Below are positions 1 through 9,498 of a DNA stretch of 64,000 nucleotides, one piece after another; position 1 is the stretch's first letter, and the number at the start of each line of letters is the position of its first letter. The position numbers and the translations under genes were made by a program. The stretch is from Rhodococcus sp. W8901 (lineage in GTDB: Bacteria; Actinomycetota; Actinomycetes; Mycobacteriales; Mycobacteriaceae), in contig NZ_CP054690.1 in assembly GCF_013348805.1 (NCBI RefSeq), positions 4,216,001 through 4,280,000 on the forward strand. Reading direction: 5' to 3'. The notes under the pieces were generated by a model. The model had not been told where the DNA came from and did no database searches. It saw only the letters and a program-made list of their open reading frames with translations.

Positions 1-686
1 TCGATGCGCCAGCCCGCGTCGGTGTCGAACGCCTTGCCGCGGTACGACCACCACGAGTACGGGCCGTCGACCTCGGGGTGCAGCGTCCTCACAACGTCGA
101 CCCAGGCCCCGTCGGCGAGGAGGGCGTCGACCCAGGCACGCTCGCCCGGCAGGAAACCGGACTTCTTGACATTGCCCTTCCAGTTCTTGATGTCCCGCTC
201 GGTGTGGGCGATGTTCCAGTCACCGCACACGAGAACGTCGCGTCCCGCCGCGGCGGACGACTCGGCGCTGCGGTTCAGGTGCGCCGCGAACGACGCCATG
301 AAGCGTTCCTTCTGCTCCTGCTTGGGCGTCTCGGCCTCACCGGTGGGCAGATACAGGCTGCCGACGGTCAGGGTGTCGAAGTCGGCCTCGATGTAGCGCC
401 CGGCGTCGGCGAACTCGTCGTCACCGAACCCGATCCGCACGGCGTCGGCGGCGCGACGGGACAGCACCGCGACACCGTTGCGACCCTTCGCGGACGGCTC
501 CGCGGAGGCGAGGTGCCAGCCGGCATCGAGCGCCGGCGCGAGGGTCTCGTGGAGCTGCTTGTCCGACGCGCGGGTCTCCTGCAGGCACACGACGTCCGCC
601 TGCGAGCCCTCGAGCCACTCGAGCAACCCCTTGCGGGCGGCAGCGCGGACGCCGTTGACATTGACCGTGGTGATGATATGTGGCAC
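1..686 (-). CDS. xthA: Exodeoxyribonuclease III / AP endonuclease, 3' end missing
   Basis: ExoIII-family enzyme that cuts DNA beside abasic sites in base excision repair. From a GTG at 686 the frame opens VPHIITTVNVNG, then shows the metal-binding LQETRASD (Glu about residue 36), YLPTGE, and GDWNIAHTE near residues 155-163, all family hallmarks. About 228 codons are visible; the C-terminus lies beyond the left edge (family about 260-290 residues). The GTG is chosen because it leads straight into the conserved first strand. The gene follows the MFS gene by 29 bases on the same strand, so readthrough from it is possible. The family call is firm; the full length cannot be judged. Confidence 0.9.
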   Translation of the reverse strand, partial: MPHIITTVNVNGVRAAARKGLLEWLEGSQADVVCLQETRASDKQLHETLAPALDAGWHLASAEPSAKGRNGVAVLSRRAADAVRIGFGDDEFADAGRYIEADFDTLTVGSLYLPTGEAETPKQEQKERFMASFAAHLNRSAESSAAAGRDVLVCGDWNIAHTERDIKNWKGNVKKSGFLPGERAWVDALLADGAWVDVVRTLHPEVDGPYSWWSYRGKAFDTDAGWRI

Positions 687-715
687 GCGAAGAACCGTAG
701 CCGAACGGGCCGACG

Positions 716-1915
716 CTATCGGCGGGCCGTCACCACCGCGACGGCGAGGACCGCGATGCCCGTCAGGGCCAGCAGCGAACCCACCAGGGCGGGGGCGGTG
801 TAGCCGAATCCGGCCGCGATGACGACACCACCGATCCACGCGCCGAACGCGTTCGCGATGTTCAACGCGGAGTGGTTGAGGGCCGCTGCGAGGGTCTGTG
901 CGTCCGCGGCGACGTCCATCAGCCGGGTCTGGAGTCCGGGCACCAGCGCCGATCCGGCGGCGGCGACGAGGAACAGCACGATCATCGCCGTGTACGGGTT
1001 GTGCGCGGCGACGGCGAAGAGCGCGAGCAGCACCACCAACGCGCCCATCATGACGAACAGTCCGCGGGTGAGGGCACGGTCCGCGAGCCGGCCGCCGAGG
1101 AGGTTTCCGGCGACCATGCCGAGCCCGTAGACCATCAGCGCGAGCGGCACCAGGGACATCGGCAGCCCGGCGACCTCCGTCATCGTCGAGCTCACGTAGG
1201 TGTAGACGGCGAACATGCCGCCGAAGCCGACCATGCCCACCACCAGGGTCAGCCACACCTGGCCCCGCCACAGTGCGCCGAGTTCGGTGGCCGGGTTGCT
1301 GGTGCGGATCGCGTGCAGTGGCGGAACCCACACGGTGATCGCGGCGACGGTGACGGCGCCGATGACGGCGACCACCGCGAATGCGCTGCGCCAGCCCAAG
1401 CCCTGCCCGATCCAGGTGGCGGCCGGCACGCCGACGACGTTGGCGACCGCGAGACCCGACATCACCATCGCCACCGCCTTCGCGCGGTGGCCGGGTCCCG
1501 CCAGGTGGGCGGCCACGAGCGAGGCCACACCGAAGTAGGCGCCGTGTGGCAGACCGGCGACGAAACGCGCGACCATCAGCCCGCCGTAGTTCGGGGCCAC
1601 GATCGCGGCCGCGTTCCCGACGGTGAAGGCGATCATCAGGCCGATGAGCAGCGCCCGGCGCGGCATCCGCGCGGTGAGCGCCGCGATCAGCGGCGCGCCC
1701 ACCACGACACCCAGCGCGTACGCGGTGATGACGTGCCCGGCGGTGGGCTCGGAGACGCCCAGGCCGCCGGCGATCTGCGGCAGCAGGCCCATCGCCACGA
1801 ACTCGGTGGTGCCGATGCCGAAGCCACCCATCGCGAGCGCCAGCATCGCGCGGCGGCGGCCGGTGGGTGAGAGGAACACGTCCGTGGACGTCTGGGCGGG
1901 GGCCGAGATGGTCAA
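716..1915 (-). CDS. MFS drug or sugar efflux transporter (AraJ/CmlR-like)
   Basis: Twelve-helix major facilitator of the DHA1/AraJ group, 399 residues from a TTG at 1915. The first helix carries GGFGIGTTEFVAMGLLPQIA, the signature of this efflux group (chloramphenicol and arabinose-type exporters), and loop 2-3 has the basic RMPRRALLIG motif. The reading frame is open further upstream, but the TTG is preferred because GAAAGG lies 9 bases before it and the added N-terminus would be unlike a membrane protein. Start codon and substrate are inferred; chloramphenicol is only one possibility. Its upstream region overlaps the icd terminator. Confidence 0.8.
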   Translation of the reverse strand: MTISAPAQTSTDVFLSPTGRRRAMLALAMGGFGIGTTEFVAMGLLPQIAGGLGVSEPTAGHVITAYALGVVVGAPLIAALTARMPRRALLIGLMIAFTVGNAAAIVAPNYGGLMVARFVAGLPHGAYFGVASLVAAHLAGPGHRAKAVAMVMSGLAVANVVGVPAATWIGQGLGWRSAFAVVAVIGAVTVAAITVWVPPLHAIRTSNPATELGALWRGQVWLTLVVGMVGFGGMFAVYTYVSSTMTEVAGLPMSLVPLALMVYGLGMVAGNLLGGRLADRALTRGLFVMMGALVVLLALFAVAAHNPYTAMIVLFLVAAAGSALVPGLQTRLMDVAADAQTLAAALNHSALNIANAFGAWIGGVVIAAGFGYTAPALVGSLLALTGIAVLAVAVVTARR

Positions 1916-1976
1916 GAAGAGATGCCTTTCGGGGCACGGTGAAAACAGCAGACGTTCGACGGTACCGACCGAAAGA

Positions 1977-2011
1977 AAACGGGACGTTCCCACGAGGGGA
2001 ACGTCCCGTTT
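1977..2011 (-). terminator. Terminator of icd
   Basis: Perfect 15-bp inverted repeat (arm AAACGGGACGTTCCC, 1977-1991 and 1997-2011) with a 5-base loop, 20 bases past the icd stop. Read on the minus strand it ends in GTTTTCTTTC, a T-rich tail. It lies just upstream of the MFS gene. Confidence 0.85.
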
Positions 2012-2031
2012 CAGCTGAAGTCAGCGACGCA

Positions 2032-3255
2032 TCAGCGTGACGCGCGAGCCTTCTGCAGGTTCTCGTCCAGCGTGGAGAGGAACTCCTCGGTGGTCTGCCA
2101 ACCCTGGTCGGGTCCGATCAGCAGAGCGAGGTCCTTCGTCATCTGACCGTTCTCGACGGTCTTGATGACGACGTCCTCGAGCTGCTGCGCGAAGTCGATG
2201 ACCTCGGGGGTGTTGTCCAGCTTGCCGCGGTGCTCGAGGCCCCGGGTCCACGCGAAGATGGACGCGATCGGGTTCGTCGAGGTGGGCTTGCCCTGCTGGT
2301 GCTGACGGTAGTGGCGCGTGACGGTGCCGTGTGCGGCCTCCGCCTCGACCGTGCGGCCGTCCGGGGTCATCAGCACGGAGGTCATCAGACCCAGCGAGCC
2401 GTAGCCCTGCGCAACCGTGTCCGACTGCACATCGCCGTCGTAGTTCTTGCAGGCCCAGACGTAGCCACCCTCCCACTTGAGCGAGGAGGCGACCATGTCG
2501 TCGATGAGGCGGTGCTCGTAGGTCAGACCTGCGGCATCGAACTCGGCCTTGAACTCGGTCTCGTAGATGTTCTGGAACTCGTCCTTGAACATGCCGTCGT
2601 AGGCCTTGAGGATGGTGTTCTTCGTGGAGAGGTACACCGGGTAGTTCTGCTGCAGGCCGTACGCGAGCGAGGCGCGGGCGAAGTCCTGGATGGACTTCTT
2701 GTAGTTGTACATCCCCATGACGACGCCGCCGTCCTCGGGAATCTTGCACACCTCGTGCTGGATCGGCTCGGAGCCGTCCTCGGGGGTGTAGGTGATGGTG
2801 ACGGTGCCGGCGCCGGGGACCTTGAAGTCCGTAGCGCGGTACTGGTCACCGAACGCGTGACGTCCGACGATGACCGGCTTGGTCCAACCCGGGACCAGAC
2901 GCGGGACGTTGGAGATCAGGATCGGCGCACGGAAGATGGTGCCGCCCAGGATGTTACGGATGGTGCCGTTCGGGGAACGCCACATCTTCTTCAGGCCGAA
3001 TTCCTCGACCCGGGCCTCGTCCGGGGTGATCGTCGCGCACTTGACGCCGACGCCGTGCTTCTTGATCGCTTCTGCAGCGTCGATCGTCACCTGGTCGTCG
3101 GTCGCATCGCGATGCTCGATCCCCAGGTCGTAGTACTCCAGGTCGACATCCAGGTAGGGATGGACCAGCTTGTCTTTGATGAACTGCCAGATGATGCGAG
3201 TCATCTCGTCGCCGTCGAGTTCGACGACCTTACCTTCGACCTTGATCTTGGACAT
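2032..3255 (-). CDS. icd: NADP-dependent isocitrate dehydrogenase (homodimeric type)
   Basis: TCA-cycle enzyme converting isocitrate to 2-oxoglutarate with NADPH formation. At 407 residues it matches the eukaryote-like dimeric family, not the 740-residue monomeric enzyme of some actinobacteria. Visible motifs: the N-terminal GDEMTRIIW, the substrate-binding [17 protein letters not shown] near residue 100, and the [15 protein letters not shown] and [14 protein letters not shown] blocks near the metal and cofactor site. The start [11 protein letters not shown] is chosen over an upstream in-frame ATG because family members begin there and GGAGG lies about 15 bases before it. It is monocistronic, with a strong terminator downstream. 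Confidence 0.95.
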   Translation of the reverse strand: MSKIKVEGKVVELDGDEMTRIIWQFIKDKLVHPYLDVDLEYYDLGIEHRDATDDQVTIDAAEAIKKHGVGVKCATITPDEARVEEFGLKKMWRSPNGTIRNILGGTIFRAPILISNVPRLVPGWTKPVIVGRHAFGDQYRATDFKVPGAGTVTITYTPEDGSEPIQHEVCKIPEDGGVVMGMYNYKKSIQDFARASLAYGLQQNYPVYLSTKNTILKAYDGMFKDEFQNIYETEFKAEFDAAGLTYEHRLIDDMVASSLKWEGGYVWACKNYDGDVQSDTVAQGYGSLGLMTSVLMTPDGRTVEAEAAHGTVTRHYRQHQQGKPTSTNPIASIFAWTRGLEHRGKLDNTPEVIDFAQQLEDVVIKTVENGQMTKDLALLIGPDQGWQTTEEFLSTLDENLQKARASR

Positions 3256-3471
3256 GGGGGCTTCGTGTCCTCCTAGGAAGTTTCCCTGGTTCCACGTGCA
3301 CGGACCACTTTGTGGGCGGGTCCGCCAACGGTTCAATTATCAAACGTATACGGTCCGGATCTCCCGCGTGAGGGCCGATCCAAACATGACGAGCGTACTG
3401 CTATCCGCCCGGACCGCAACCACCGGGCCGAAAGCCGCACACCCTACCGTTCAGTAACCAGACTTCCGCAG

Positions 3472-3501
3472 AGGGCCGCCGCGATTGCGCGCGGCGACCC
3501 T
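3472..3501 (-). terminator. Probable hutH terminator
   Basis: Twelve-bp GC-rich stem with one mismatch (AGGGCCGCCGCG against CGCGGCGACCCT, 6-base loop), 12 bases past the hutH stop. There is no T tract, which is usual for high-GC actinobacteria. The rest of 3256-3512 holds the icd promoter region; no clear box was recognised. Confidence 0.5.
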
Positions 3502-3512
3502 CCGTCGGCCGA

Positions 3513-5099
3513 TCAGCCGAGTTCGCCGACGACGGCCTCGGCGCTACCGAGCAGCGCACCCGACGCAACCAACTGCACCGCAGCCTCGATTTCGGGGGCC
3601 AGGTAGCGGTCCGTGCCGGGACCCTCGACGTGCTCGCGGAGGGTGTCGCGCACGGCACCGGTCGCCGGCGACGGCTGCAGGGGCGCCCGCAGGTCGAGAC
3701 CACGCGCCGAGGTGAGAGCCTCGATGGCCAGCACCCGGGTGAGTCCGTCGATCGCGCGGCGCAGCTTGCGCGCCCCCGACCAACCCATCGACACGTGATC
3801 CTCCTGCATCGCCGAGGACGGAATCGAGTCCACGCTCGACGGCGCGGCGAGGCGCTTGAGCTCGGAGACGATCGCAGCCTGGGTGTACTGAGCGATCATG
3901 TGTCCACTGTCGACGCCCGGATCGTCGGCCAGGAACGGCGGCAGCCCGTGGTTGCGCGCCTTGTCCAGGAACCGGTCCGTCCGGCGCTCACTCATGCTCG
4001 CCACGTCGGCGACGACGATCGCCAGGAAGTCCAGTACGTAGGCCACGGGCGCACCGTGGAAGTTGCCGTTCGACTCGACCCGGCCGTCGAGGGTGACGAC
4101 CGGATTGTCGACCGCACTCGCCAGCTCGTAGGACGCGATCCGCTCCGCGTGGGCGAGGGTGTCGCGCGCACCGCCCGCGACCTGGGGCGCGCATCGCAGG
4201 GAGTAGGCATCCTGGACGACGGTGCAGTCCGGGTTGGCGTGGCTGGCGACGATCTCCGAGCCGGCGAGGATCCGGGTCATGTTTGCGGCCGCGACCGCCT
4301 GCCCGGGCTGCGGGCGCAGCGCCTGGAGGTCCGCGGCGAAGACCTTGTCCGTTCCGAGCAGGCCCTCGACGCTCATCGCCGCGGTGATGTCGGCGAGCGA
4401 GAGCAGCTTGTGCAGATCGTGGCAGGCGAGGACCAGCTGGCCCAGCATGCCGTCGGTGCCGTTGATGAGGGCGAGGCCCTCCTTCTCCTCGAGCTGGACG
4501 GGCTCGATCCCGGCCGCGGCCAGCGCCTCGGCGGTGGGCATCAGCTCGCCGTCGGCGTTCCGCACGGTGCCTTCCCCGATGACGACGAGCGCGACGTGCG
4601 CCAGCGGCGCGAGGTCGCCGGAACAGCCGAGGCTGCCGTACTCGTGGACCACCGGGGTGATGCCGGACGACAGCAGCGCCGCGTAGACCTGCGCCACCTC
4701 CGGGCGAACCCCGGTGCGGCCGGTCGCGAGCGTCGACAGGCGCAGCAGCATCAGCGCCCGGACCACCTCACGCTCCACCTCGGGACCGGACCCGGCGGCG
4801 TGCGAGCGGATCAGGCTGCGCTGCAACTGTGCCCGCAGCTCCAGCGGAATGTGCCGGGTGGCCAGGGCACCGAAACCGGTGGACACTCCGTAGACCGGCT
4901 TCGGATCCTCGGCGAGTGCCCGGATACGGGCGCGGCTCTCGCCGATGGCCGACAGGGCCTCCTCGGACAGTTGCACCGTCGCACCGAATCGTGCGACGCG
5001 CACGACTTCCTCGGGCGTCACCGCGCCGACACCGACAACGACAGGTGCGATCTCCTTCGCTGCCTGGTCTGCGGTACGCGGGAGGGTGTTCGTGCTCAT
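3513..5099 (-). CDS. hutH: Histidine ammonia-lyase
   Basis: Deaminates L-histidine to urocanate, the first step of histidine use. 528 residues. YGVSTGFG places the catalytic Tyr at residue 70. The prosthetic MIO group forms from residues 159-161 in GSLGCSGDLAPLAH; here the triad is Cys-Ser-Gly rather than the usual Ala-Ser-Gly. QDAYSLRC, the HGNFHG-like SNGNFHG and the Glu/Gln-rich AMQEDHVSMG block complete the family pattern. GGAGAA lies 6 bases before the ATG. It follows the permease by 52 bases, so the two are probably one operon for histidine uptake and breakdown. No hutU, hutI or hutG is in the window. Confidence 0.93.
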   Translation of the reverse strand: MSTNTLPRTADQAAKEIAPVVVGVGAVTPEEVVRVARFGATVQLSEEALSAIGESRARIRALAEDPKPVYGVSTGFGALATRHIPLELRAQLQRSLIRSHAAGSGPEVEREVVRALMLLRLSTLATGRTGVRPEVAQVYAALLSSGITPVVHEYGSLGCSGDLAPLAHVALVVIGEGTVRNADGELMPTAEALAAAGIEPVQLEEKEGLALINGTDGMLGQLVLACHDLHKLLSLADITAAMSVEGLLGTDKVFAADLQALRPQPGQAVAAANMTRILAGSEIVASHANPDCTVVQDAYSLRCAPQVAGGARDTLAHAERIASYELASAVDNPVVTLDGRVESNGNFHGAPVAYVLDFLAIVVADVASMSERRTDRFLDKARNHGLPPFLADDPGVDSGHMIAQYTQAAIVSELKRLAAPSSVDSIPSSAMQEDHVSMGWSGARKLRRAIDGLTRVLAIEALTSARGLDLRAPLQPSPATGAVRDTLREHVEGPGTDRYLAPEIEAAVQLVASGALLGSAEAVVGELG

Positions 5100-5151
5100 C
5101 TTTGTTCTCCGTTTCGAAAAGTAAGGGTCGTGCTCGAAGTTGTGGTCGGTG

Positions 5152-6543
5152 TCAGACGGGATCGACGAGGATCTCGTCCTCGACTACGGGCTCCGGGCGC
5201 GCCCAGCGGCGGTAGGCCAAGGCGAGCAGCACCAGCCACACCGCGCCGACCACGAGTGCCACTCGAGAGTCGGCGTCGAAGGCCAGCACGGCGATGACGA
5301 AGACCAGGAAGCCGATCGCGATCAGCTGCCCGTACGGCCAGAACGGCACCGGGAACTTCAGTGCCGCAACCTCGTCCGCGCTCATCTGCTTCCGCGAGCG
5401 GTACTGGGCGAACAGGATCATCAGCCAGACGAAGACCGTCGCGAAGGTCGCGATCGACGCGATGACGAGGAAGACCCGGTCCGGCATCGTGTAGTTCAGC
5501 AAGACGCCGACCAACAGTGCGGCGACCATGATCACCACCGTCATCCACGGGACCCCGTTGCGGGAGACCCGGCTCATCACCTTCGGCGCGTACCCACGCT
5601 GCGCCATTCCGTACATCATGCGGCCGGCGCCGAAAATGTCGCTGTTGATCGCGGACAGCGCAGCGGTGATCACCACGACGTTCAGCACCGTCGCGGCCGG
5701 ACCGATGCCGAGTCCCTGGAAGATCTGCACGAAGGGGCTGCCCTCGGACCCGATGTTCTGCCACGGGGTGATCGCCATGATCACGGCGAGTGTGAGCACG
5801 TAGAAGACGATGATCCGGATGGGCACGGTGTTGATCGCTCGCGGAATGGTCTTCTTCGGGTCCTCGGCCTCGCCCGCTGTGATGCCGATGATCTCGGTGC
5901 CACCGAATGCGAACATCACGATCGCGAAGCAGCCGAGGAACCCGCCGAGCCCAGTGGCGAAGAACCCGCCCTCGTTCCACAGGTTCGACACTCCCTCGCT
6001 GGTGTCGTGAAGACCGAACCCGAAGATCAGAACCGCGATACCTCCGGCGATCATCGCCACGATCGCCACGATCTTGACGATCGTGAACCAGAACTCCACC
6101 TCACCGAAGACCTTGACGCTGAGCAGGTTGATCGCGCCGATGAAGAAGATGACCGACAACACCCAGATCCACCGCGGGACATCCGGAAACCAGAAACCCA
6201 TGTAGACGCCGAAGGCCGTCACGTCGGCCAGACAGACCACGATCATCTCGAACGTGTAGGTCCAGCCGGTCGCGAATCCCGCGAGCGGACCCAGATACTT
6301 GCTCGCGTACTCGCCGAACGAACCCGAGACCGGGTTGCTCACCGCCATCTCGCCGAGCGCACGGAGCACGATGTAGATCACCGCGCCGCCGATCAAGTAG
6401 GCCAGCAAGACGGACGGCCCCGCCTGGCTTATCGCCTCCGCGGAGCCGTAGAAGAGGCCGGTGCCTATGGCGGAACCGAGGGCGATGAAGCGGATATGGC
6501 GCGCTGTGAGACCTCGGGTCAGCGCCGGGGCAGTGTCTGTCAC
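5152..6543 (-). CDS. APC-family amino-acid permease, probably for histidine
   Basis: Twelve-helix amino acid-proton symporter, 463 residues from GTG (GGGAG 7 bases before). The N-terminus has [22 protein letters not shown], the substrate-site signature of the amino-acid transporter family, followed by [17 protein letters not shown]. This is the AAT/GABA-permease group (ProY, HutT, GabP-like). Histidine is inferred from the hutH gene 52 bases downstream on the same strand; proline or GABA cannot be excluded from the sequence. A perfect palindrome 112 bases upstream may be the operator for the pair. Confidence 0.85.
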   Translation of the reverse strand: MTDTAPALTRGLTARHIRFIALGSAIGTGLFYGSAEAISQAGPSVLLAYLIGGAVIYIVLRALGEMAVSNPVSGSFGEYASKYLGPLAGFATGWTYTFEMIVVCLADVTAFGVYMGFWFPDVPRWIWVLSVIFFIGAINLLSVKVFGEVEFWFTIVKIVAIVAMIAGGIAVLIFGFGLHDTSEGVSNLWNEGGFFATGLGGFLGCFAIVMFAFGGTEIIGITAGEAEDPKKTIPRAINTVPIRIIVFYVLTLAVIMAITPWQNIGSEGSPFVQIFQGLGIGPAATVLNVVVITAALSAINSDIFGAGRMMYGMAQRGYAPKVMSRVSRNGVPWMTVVIMVAALLVGVLLNYTMPDRVFLVIASIATFATVFVWLMILFAQYRSRKQMSADEVAALKFPVPFWPYGQLIAIGFLVFVIAVLAFDADSRVALVVGAVWLVLLALAYRRWARPEPVVEDEILVDPV

Positions 6544-6654
6544 AATCGAACTCCCTGGACGGTGGCGTTATCGGCGGACGCAGCGCGGATCGGAAACCCA
6601 CAGTTTTGTGCGAGTTTTGTGCCCTGCGTCACAACCTGCGGCACATGTTTAGTC

Positions 6655-6666
6655 CTGTATATACAG
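6655..6666. promoter_or_regulatory. Perfect palindrome, possible GntR/HutC-type operator
   Basis: CTGTATATACAG is a perfect 12-base palindrome, 112 bases upstream of the permease-hutH operon and 104 bases before the riboswitch. TGTATATACA-like sites are typical of the GntR family, which includes HutC. Also here: AGTTTTGTGC occurs twice, at 6602-6611 and 6613-6622. Assignment to histidine control is inference from position. Confidence 0.45.
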
Positions 6667-6758
6667 CTAAGTCAAGTGGGGCTCGTCACTTTCCCTTCTC
6701 GACGCGCTTGCCTGCCCTCCTTCCAACCGCGCGGTCGATACCGCTACTATCGGCGGCA

Positions 6759-6905
6759 GGTCATGAGTGCCAGCGTCAAGCCCCGGCTCGCTGGTCGGCA
6801 ACCCTCCAACCGCGGTGGGGTGCCCCGGGTGATGACCAGGTTTCCCGGCGAGAGTCGGGTGACAAGCGCGGGTCCGCTGGGACGGACCCACTGACCGGGC
6901 CATGC
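6759..6905 (+). ncRNA. SAM-IV riboswitch upstream of metY
   Basis: S-adenosylmethionine-binding leader of the actinobacterial SAM-IV class. P1 pairs GGTCAT (6759-6764) with ATGACC (6832-6837). Inside lie GCCAGCG / CGCTGGT (P2), the core GGCAACCCTCCAACCGCGG and GGGGTGCCCCGGG. A 3' hairpin GGGTCCG / CGGACCC near 6870-6889 fits the extra SAM-IV helices. It sits about 110 bases before metY, whose enzyme makes homocysteine for SAM synthesis, so high SAM should shut metY-metX down. The 3' boundary is approximate. Confidence 0.88.
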
Positions 6906-6922
6906 CCCACCGGAGGTTTCTC

Positions 6923-6943
6923 ATGTGTTGTTGTCGCAGATAG
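6923..6943 (+). CDS. Six-codon cysteine-rich leader peptide (Met-Cys-Cys-Cys-Arg-Arg)
   Basis: ATG, three TGT codons, CGC, AGA, TAG: a peptide MCCCRR lying between the SAM-IV riboswitch and metY. CGGAGG (6911-6916) sits 6 bases before the ATG, a near-ideal ribosome site. An in-frame ATG at 6902 would give the 13-residue MPHRRFLMCCCRR, but it has no good ribosome site. Three consecutive Cys codons make it a likely sensor of cysteinyl-tRNA supply; poly-Cys upstream ORFs acting as attenuators are known in mycobacteria. The link to metY expression is inference. The 69 bases to metY can form GC-rich hairpins, for example around 6953-6977. Confidence 0.6.
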   Translation: MCCCRR

Positions 6944-7012
6944 CCCAGTCATTCCGGCGCGCGGACGCCGCAGCGCCGACTCATCACCTCCCCAACCTGG
7001 AGTAGACGACTC

Positions 7013-8326
7013 ATGACCGACATCACGGACGCCGCGACCGATCCGACGGCCGACTGGAGCTTCGAGACCAAGCAGATCCACGCTGGCCAGTTGCCGGACG
7101 GCACCACCAACGCGCGCGCGTTGCCGATCTACCAGACCACCTCGTACACGTTCAACAGCACCGACCACGCCGCCGCGCTGTTCGGGCTGGCAGAGCCGGG
7201 CAACATCTACACCCGCATCATGAACCCGACGCAGGACGCCGTCGAGCAGCGGATCGCCGCGCTCGAGGGTGGCGTGGCAGCGCTGCTGCTCGCGTCCGGT
7301 CAGGCCGCCGAGACGTTCGCGATCCTCAACCTCGCCGAGGCCGGCGACCACATCGTGTCGAGCCCGCGCCTGTACGGCGGCACGTACAACCTGTTCCACT
7401 ACTCGCTGCGCAAGCTGGGCATCGAGGTCTCGTTCGTCGAGGATCCCGACGACATCGAGCAGTGGCGCGCCGCCATCCGCCCGAACACCAAGGCGTTCTA
7501 CGGTGAGTCCATCTCGAACCCGCGCAACGACGTGCTGGACATCCCCGGCATCTCGAAGGTCGCGCACGAGAACGGCATCCCGCTGATCGTCGACAACACG
7601 GTCGCGACCCCGTACCTGATCCGTCCGCTCGAGTTCGGCGCGGACATCGTCGTCCACTCGGCCACCAAGTACCTCGGCGGCCACGGCACCGCGGTCGCCG
7701 GCGTGATCGTCGACGGCGGCAACTTCGACTGGACACAGGGCCGCCACACCAACTTCACCACCGCCGACCCGAGCTACCACGGCGTCGTCTACGCGGATCT
7801 CGGCGCACCGGCATTCGCGCTCAAGGCCCGCGTGCAGCTGCTGCGCGACCTGGGTGCGGCCATCTCGCCGTTCAACGCGTTCCTCATCTCGCAGGGCATC
7901 GAGACGCTGAGCCTGCGCATGGAGCGCCACGTCGCGAACGCGAAGGCCGTCGCCGAGTACCTCGAGGCCCGCCCCGAGGTGACCTCGGTGTCGTACGCCG
8001 GTCTGCCGTCGTCGCCGTGGCACGAGCGCGGCAAGACGCTGGCCCCCCGCGGCACCGGCGCCATCGTGGCGTTCGAGCTCGCCGGTGGCGTGGACGCGGG
8101 CAAGAAGTTCGTCAACGCCCTCACCCTGCACAGCCATGTCGCCAACATCGGTGACGTGCGGTCGCTGGTGATCCACCCCGCCTCGACGACGCACTCGCAG
8201 CTGACTCCCGCAGAGCAGCTCGCCTCCGGCGTCACCCCGGGTCTCGTCCGCCTCGCCGTCGGGATCGAAGGCCTCGACGACATCCTCGCCGACCTAGATG
8301 CCGGGTTTGCGGCGGCGGCATCTTGA
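7013..8326 (+). CDS. metY: O-acetylhomoserine sulfhydrylase (MetY/MetZ type)
   Basis: PLP enzyme of the Cys/Met metabolism family that joins O-acetylhomoserine and sulfide to give homocysteine. 437 residues, typical of the long MetY form. The N-terminus has [10 protein letters not shown], the substrate-phosphate region YTRIMNPT (residues 66-72), and [10 protein letters not shown] with the PLP lysine at 219. GGAG lies upstream of the ATG. The stop overlaps the metX start by 4 bases (TTGA), so the genes are translationally coupled. It is downstream of the SAM-IV riboswitch and the Cys leader ORF. The enzyme uses sulfide directly, so cysteine sensing upstream makes physiological sense. Confidence 0.95.
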   Translation: MTDITDAATDPTADWSFETKQIHAGQLPDGTTNARALPIYQTTSYTFNSTDHAAALFGLAEPGNIYTRIMNPTQDAVEQRIAALEGGVAALLLASGQAAETFAILNLAEAGDHIVSSPRLYGGTYNLFHYSLRKLGIEVSFVEDPDDIEQWRAAIRPNTKAFYGESISNPRNDVLDIPGISKVAHENGIPLIVDNTVATPYLIRPLEFGADIVVHSATKYLGGHGTAVAGVIVDGGNFDWTQGRHTNFTTADPSYHGVVYADLGAPAFALKARVQLLRDLGAAISPFNAFLISQGIETLSLRMERHVANAKAVAEYLEARPEVTSVSYAGLPSSPWHERGKTLAPRGTGAIVAFELAGGVDAGKKFVNALTLHSHVANIGDVRSLVIHPASTTHSQLTPAEQLASGVTPGLVRLAVGIEGLDDILADLDAGFAAAAS

Positions 8327-9462
8327 CCGTCAGCCCCGTTCGCAACGCCCGTCCGGCCGGATTCCCTCCGCCGGACGGGCAGTTGGGCACTGTCCACATC
8401 GGCTCGATCGAACTCGAGAGCGGTGCGGTGCTGCCCGACGTCACGCTGGCCGTCCAGCGGTGGGGTGAACTGGCGCCCAACCGCGACAACGTGATCCTGG
8501 TCGAGCACGCCCTGACCGGCGATTCGCACGTGACCGGGCCGGCGGACGCCGAACACCCCTCCCCCGGCTGGTGGGACGGCATGGTCGGGCCCGGCGCGCC
8601 GATCGACACCAACGAGTGGTGCGTGCTCGCCACCAACGTGCTGGGCGGCTGCCGCGGCACCACCGGCCCGGGTTCACTCGCGGCCGACGGGTCGCCGTGG
8701 GGTTCACGGTTCCCCGCGATCTCCATCCGCGATCAGGTGACCGCCGAGATCGCGCTCGCGGACCTGCTCGGCATCGAGCGCCTGTCCTCCGTCGTCGGCG
8801 GGTCGATGGGTGGCATGCGCGCACTCGAATGGGTCGTCGGGCGCCCCGATCGGGTCGATTCGGCGCTGATCCTCGCGGTGGGTGCGCGTGCAACCGCCGA
8901 CCAGATCGGCACCCAGACCACCCAGATCGCGGCCATCGAGGCCGACCCCGACTGGCAGGGCGGCAACTATCACGGCACCGGCCGCGTCCCGGCCACCGGA
9001 CTGCGCCTCGCCCGCCGGATTGCACACCTGACGTACCGCACGGAGAACGAGCTGGACTCGCGCTTCGCGAACGACGGCCAGGGCGACGAGAACCCTTGGG
9101 ACGGCGGACGTTACGCAGTCCAGAGCTACCTCGAACACCAGGCCGACAAGCTGGTCTCCCGGTTCGACCCGAGCACGTACGTGCTGCTGACCGAGGCCAT
9201 GAACCGGCACGACGTCGGACGCGGACGCGGCGGTATCGAGGCGGCGCTCGCGTCGACCGACGTTCCGGTGATCGTCGGTGGCGTCGACTCGGATCGGCTG
9301 TACCCGCTGCGGCTGCAGAAGGAGCTCGCGGACGGCCTGCCCGGCTGCGACCGGCTGCGGGTCCTCGAGTCGAAGGACGGCCACGACGGCTTCCTCACCG
9401 AGGCCGACGCGGTGGCCGAACTGCTGAAGGAAACGATGGAGTTGGCGCGCGCGGCGCGCTGA
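8323..9462 (+). CDS. metX: Homoserine O-acetyltransferase
   Basis: Alpha/beta-hydrolase-fold acyltransferase that activates homoserine with acetyl-CoA to supply MetY. 379 residues from a TTG that overlaps the metY stop. Motifs: [10 protein letters not shown] near residue 61, the oxyanion region [12 protein letters not shown], the nucleophile in [14 protein letters not shown] (Ser161), then VDSDRLYPL and KDGHDGFL carrying the Asp and His of the triad. With metY it forms the direct-sulfhydrylation branch of methionine synthesis. Confidence 0.95.
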   Translation: MTVSPVRNARPAGFPPPDGQLGTVHIGSIELESGAVLPDVTLAVQRWGELAPNRDNVILVEHALTGDSHVTGPADAEHPSPGWWDGMVGPGAPIDTNEWCVLATNVLGGCRGTTGPGSLAADGSPWGSRFPAISIRDQVTAEIALADLLGIERLSSVVGGSMGGMRALEWVVGRPDRVDSALILAVGARATADQIGTQTTQIAAIEADPDWQGGNYHGTGRVPATGLRLARRIAHLTYRTENELDSRFANDGQGDENPWDGGRYAVQSYLEHQADKLVSRFDPSTYVLLTEAMNRHDVGRGRGGIEAALASTDVPVIVGGVDSDRLYPLRLQKELADGLPGCDRLRVLESKDGHDGFLTEADAVAELLKETMELARAAR

Positions 9463-9498
9463 TCCGGTAGAGCAGGTCCCGGCGGTCCGCTCGGCGCG

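Noticed and set aside
5140-6894. 584-residue open frame on the plus strand opposite the permease
   Set aside because: Antisense shadow of a clear permease gene; His/Arg/Asp-rich low-complexity translation typical of high-GC reverse frames.
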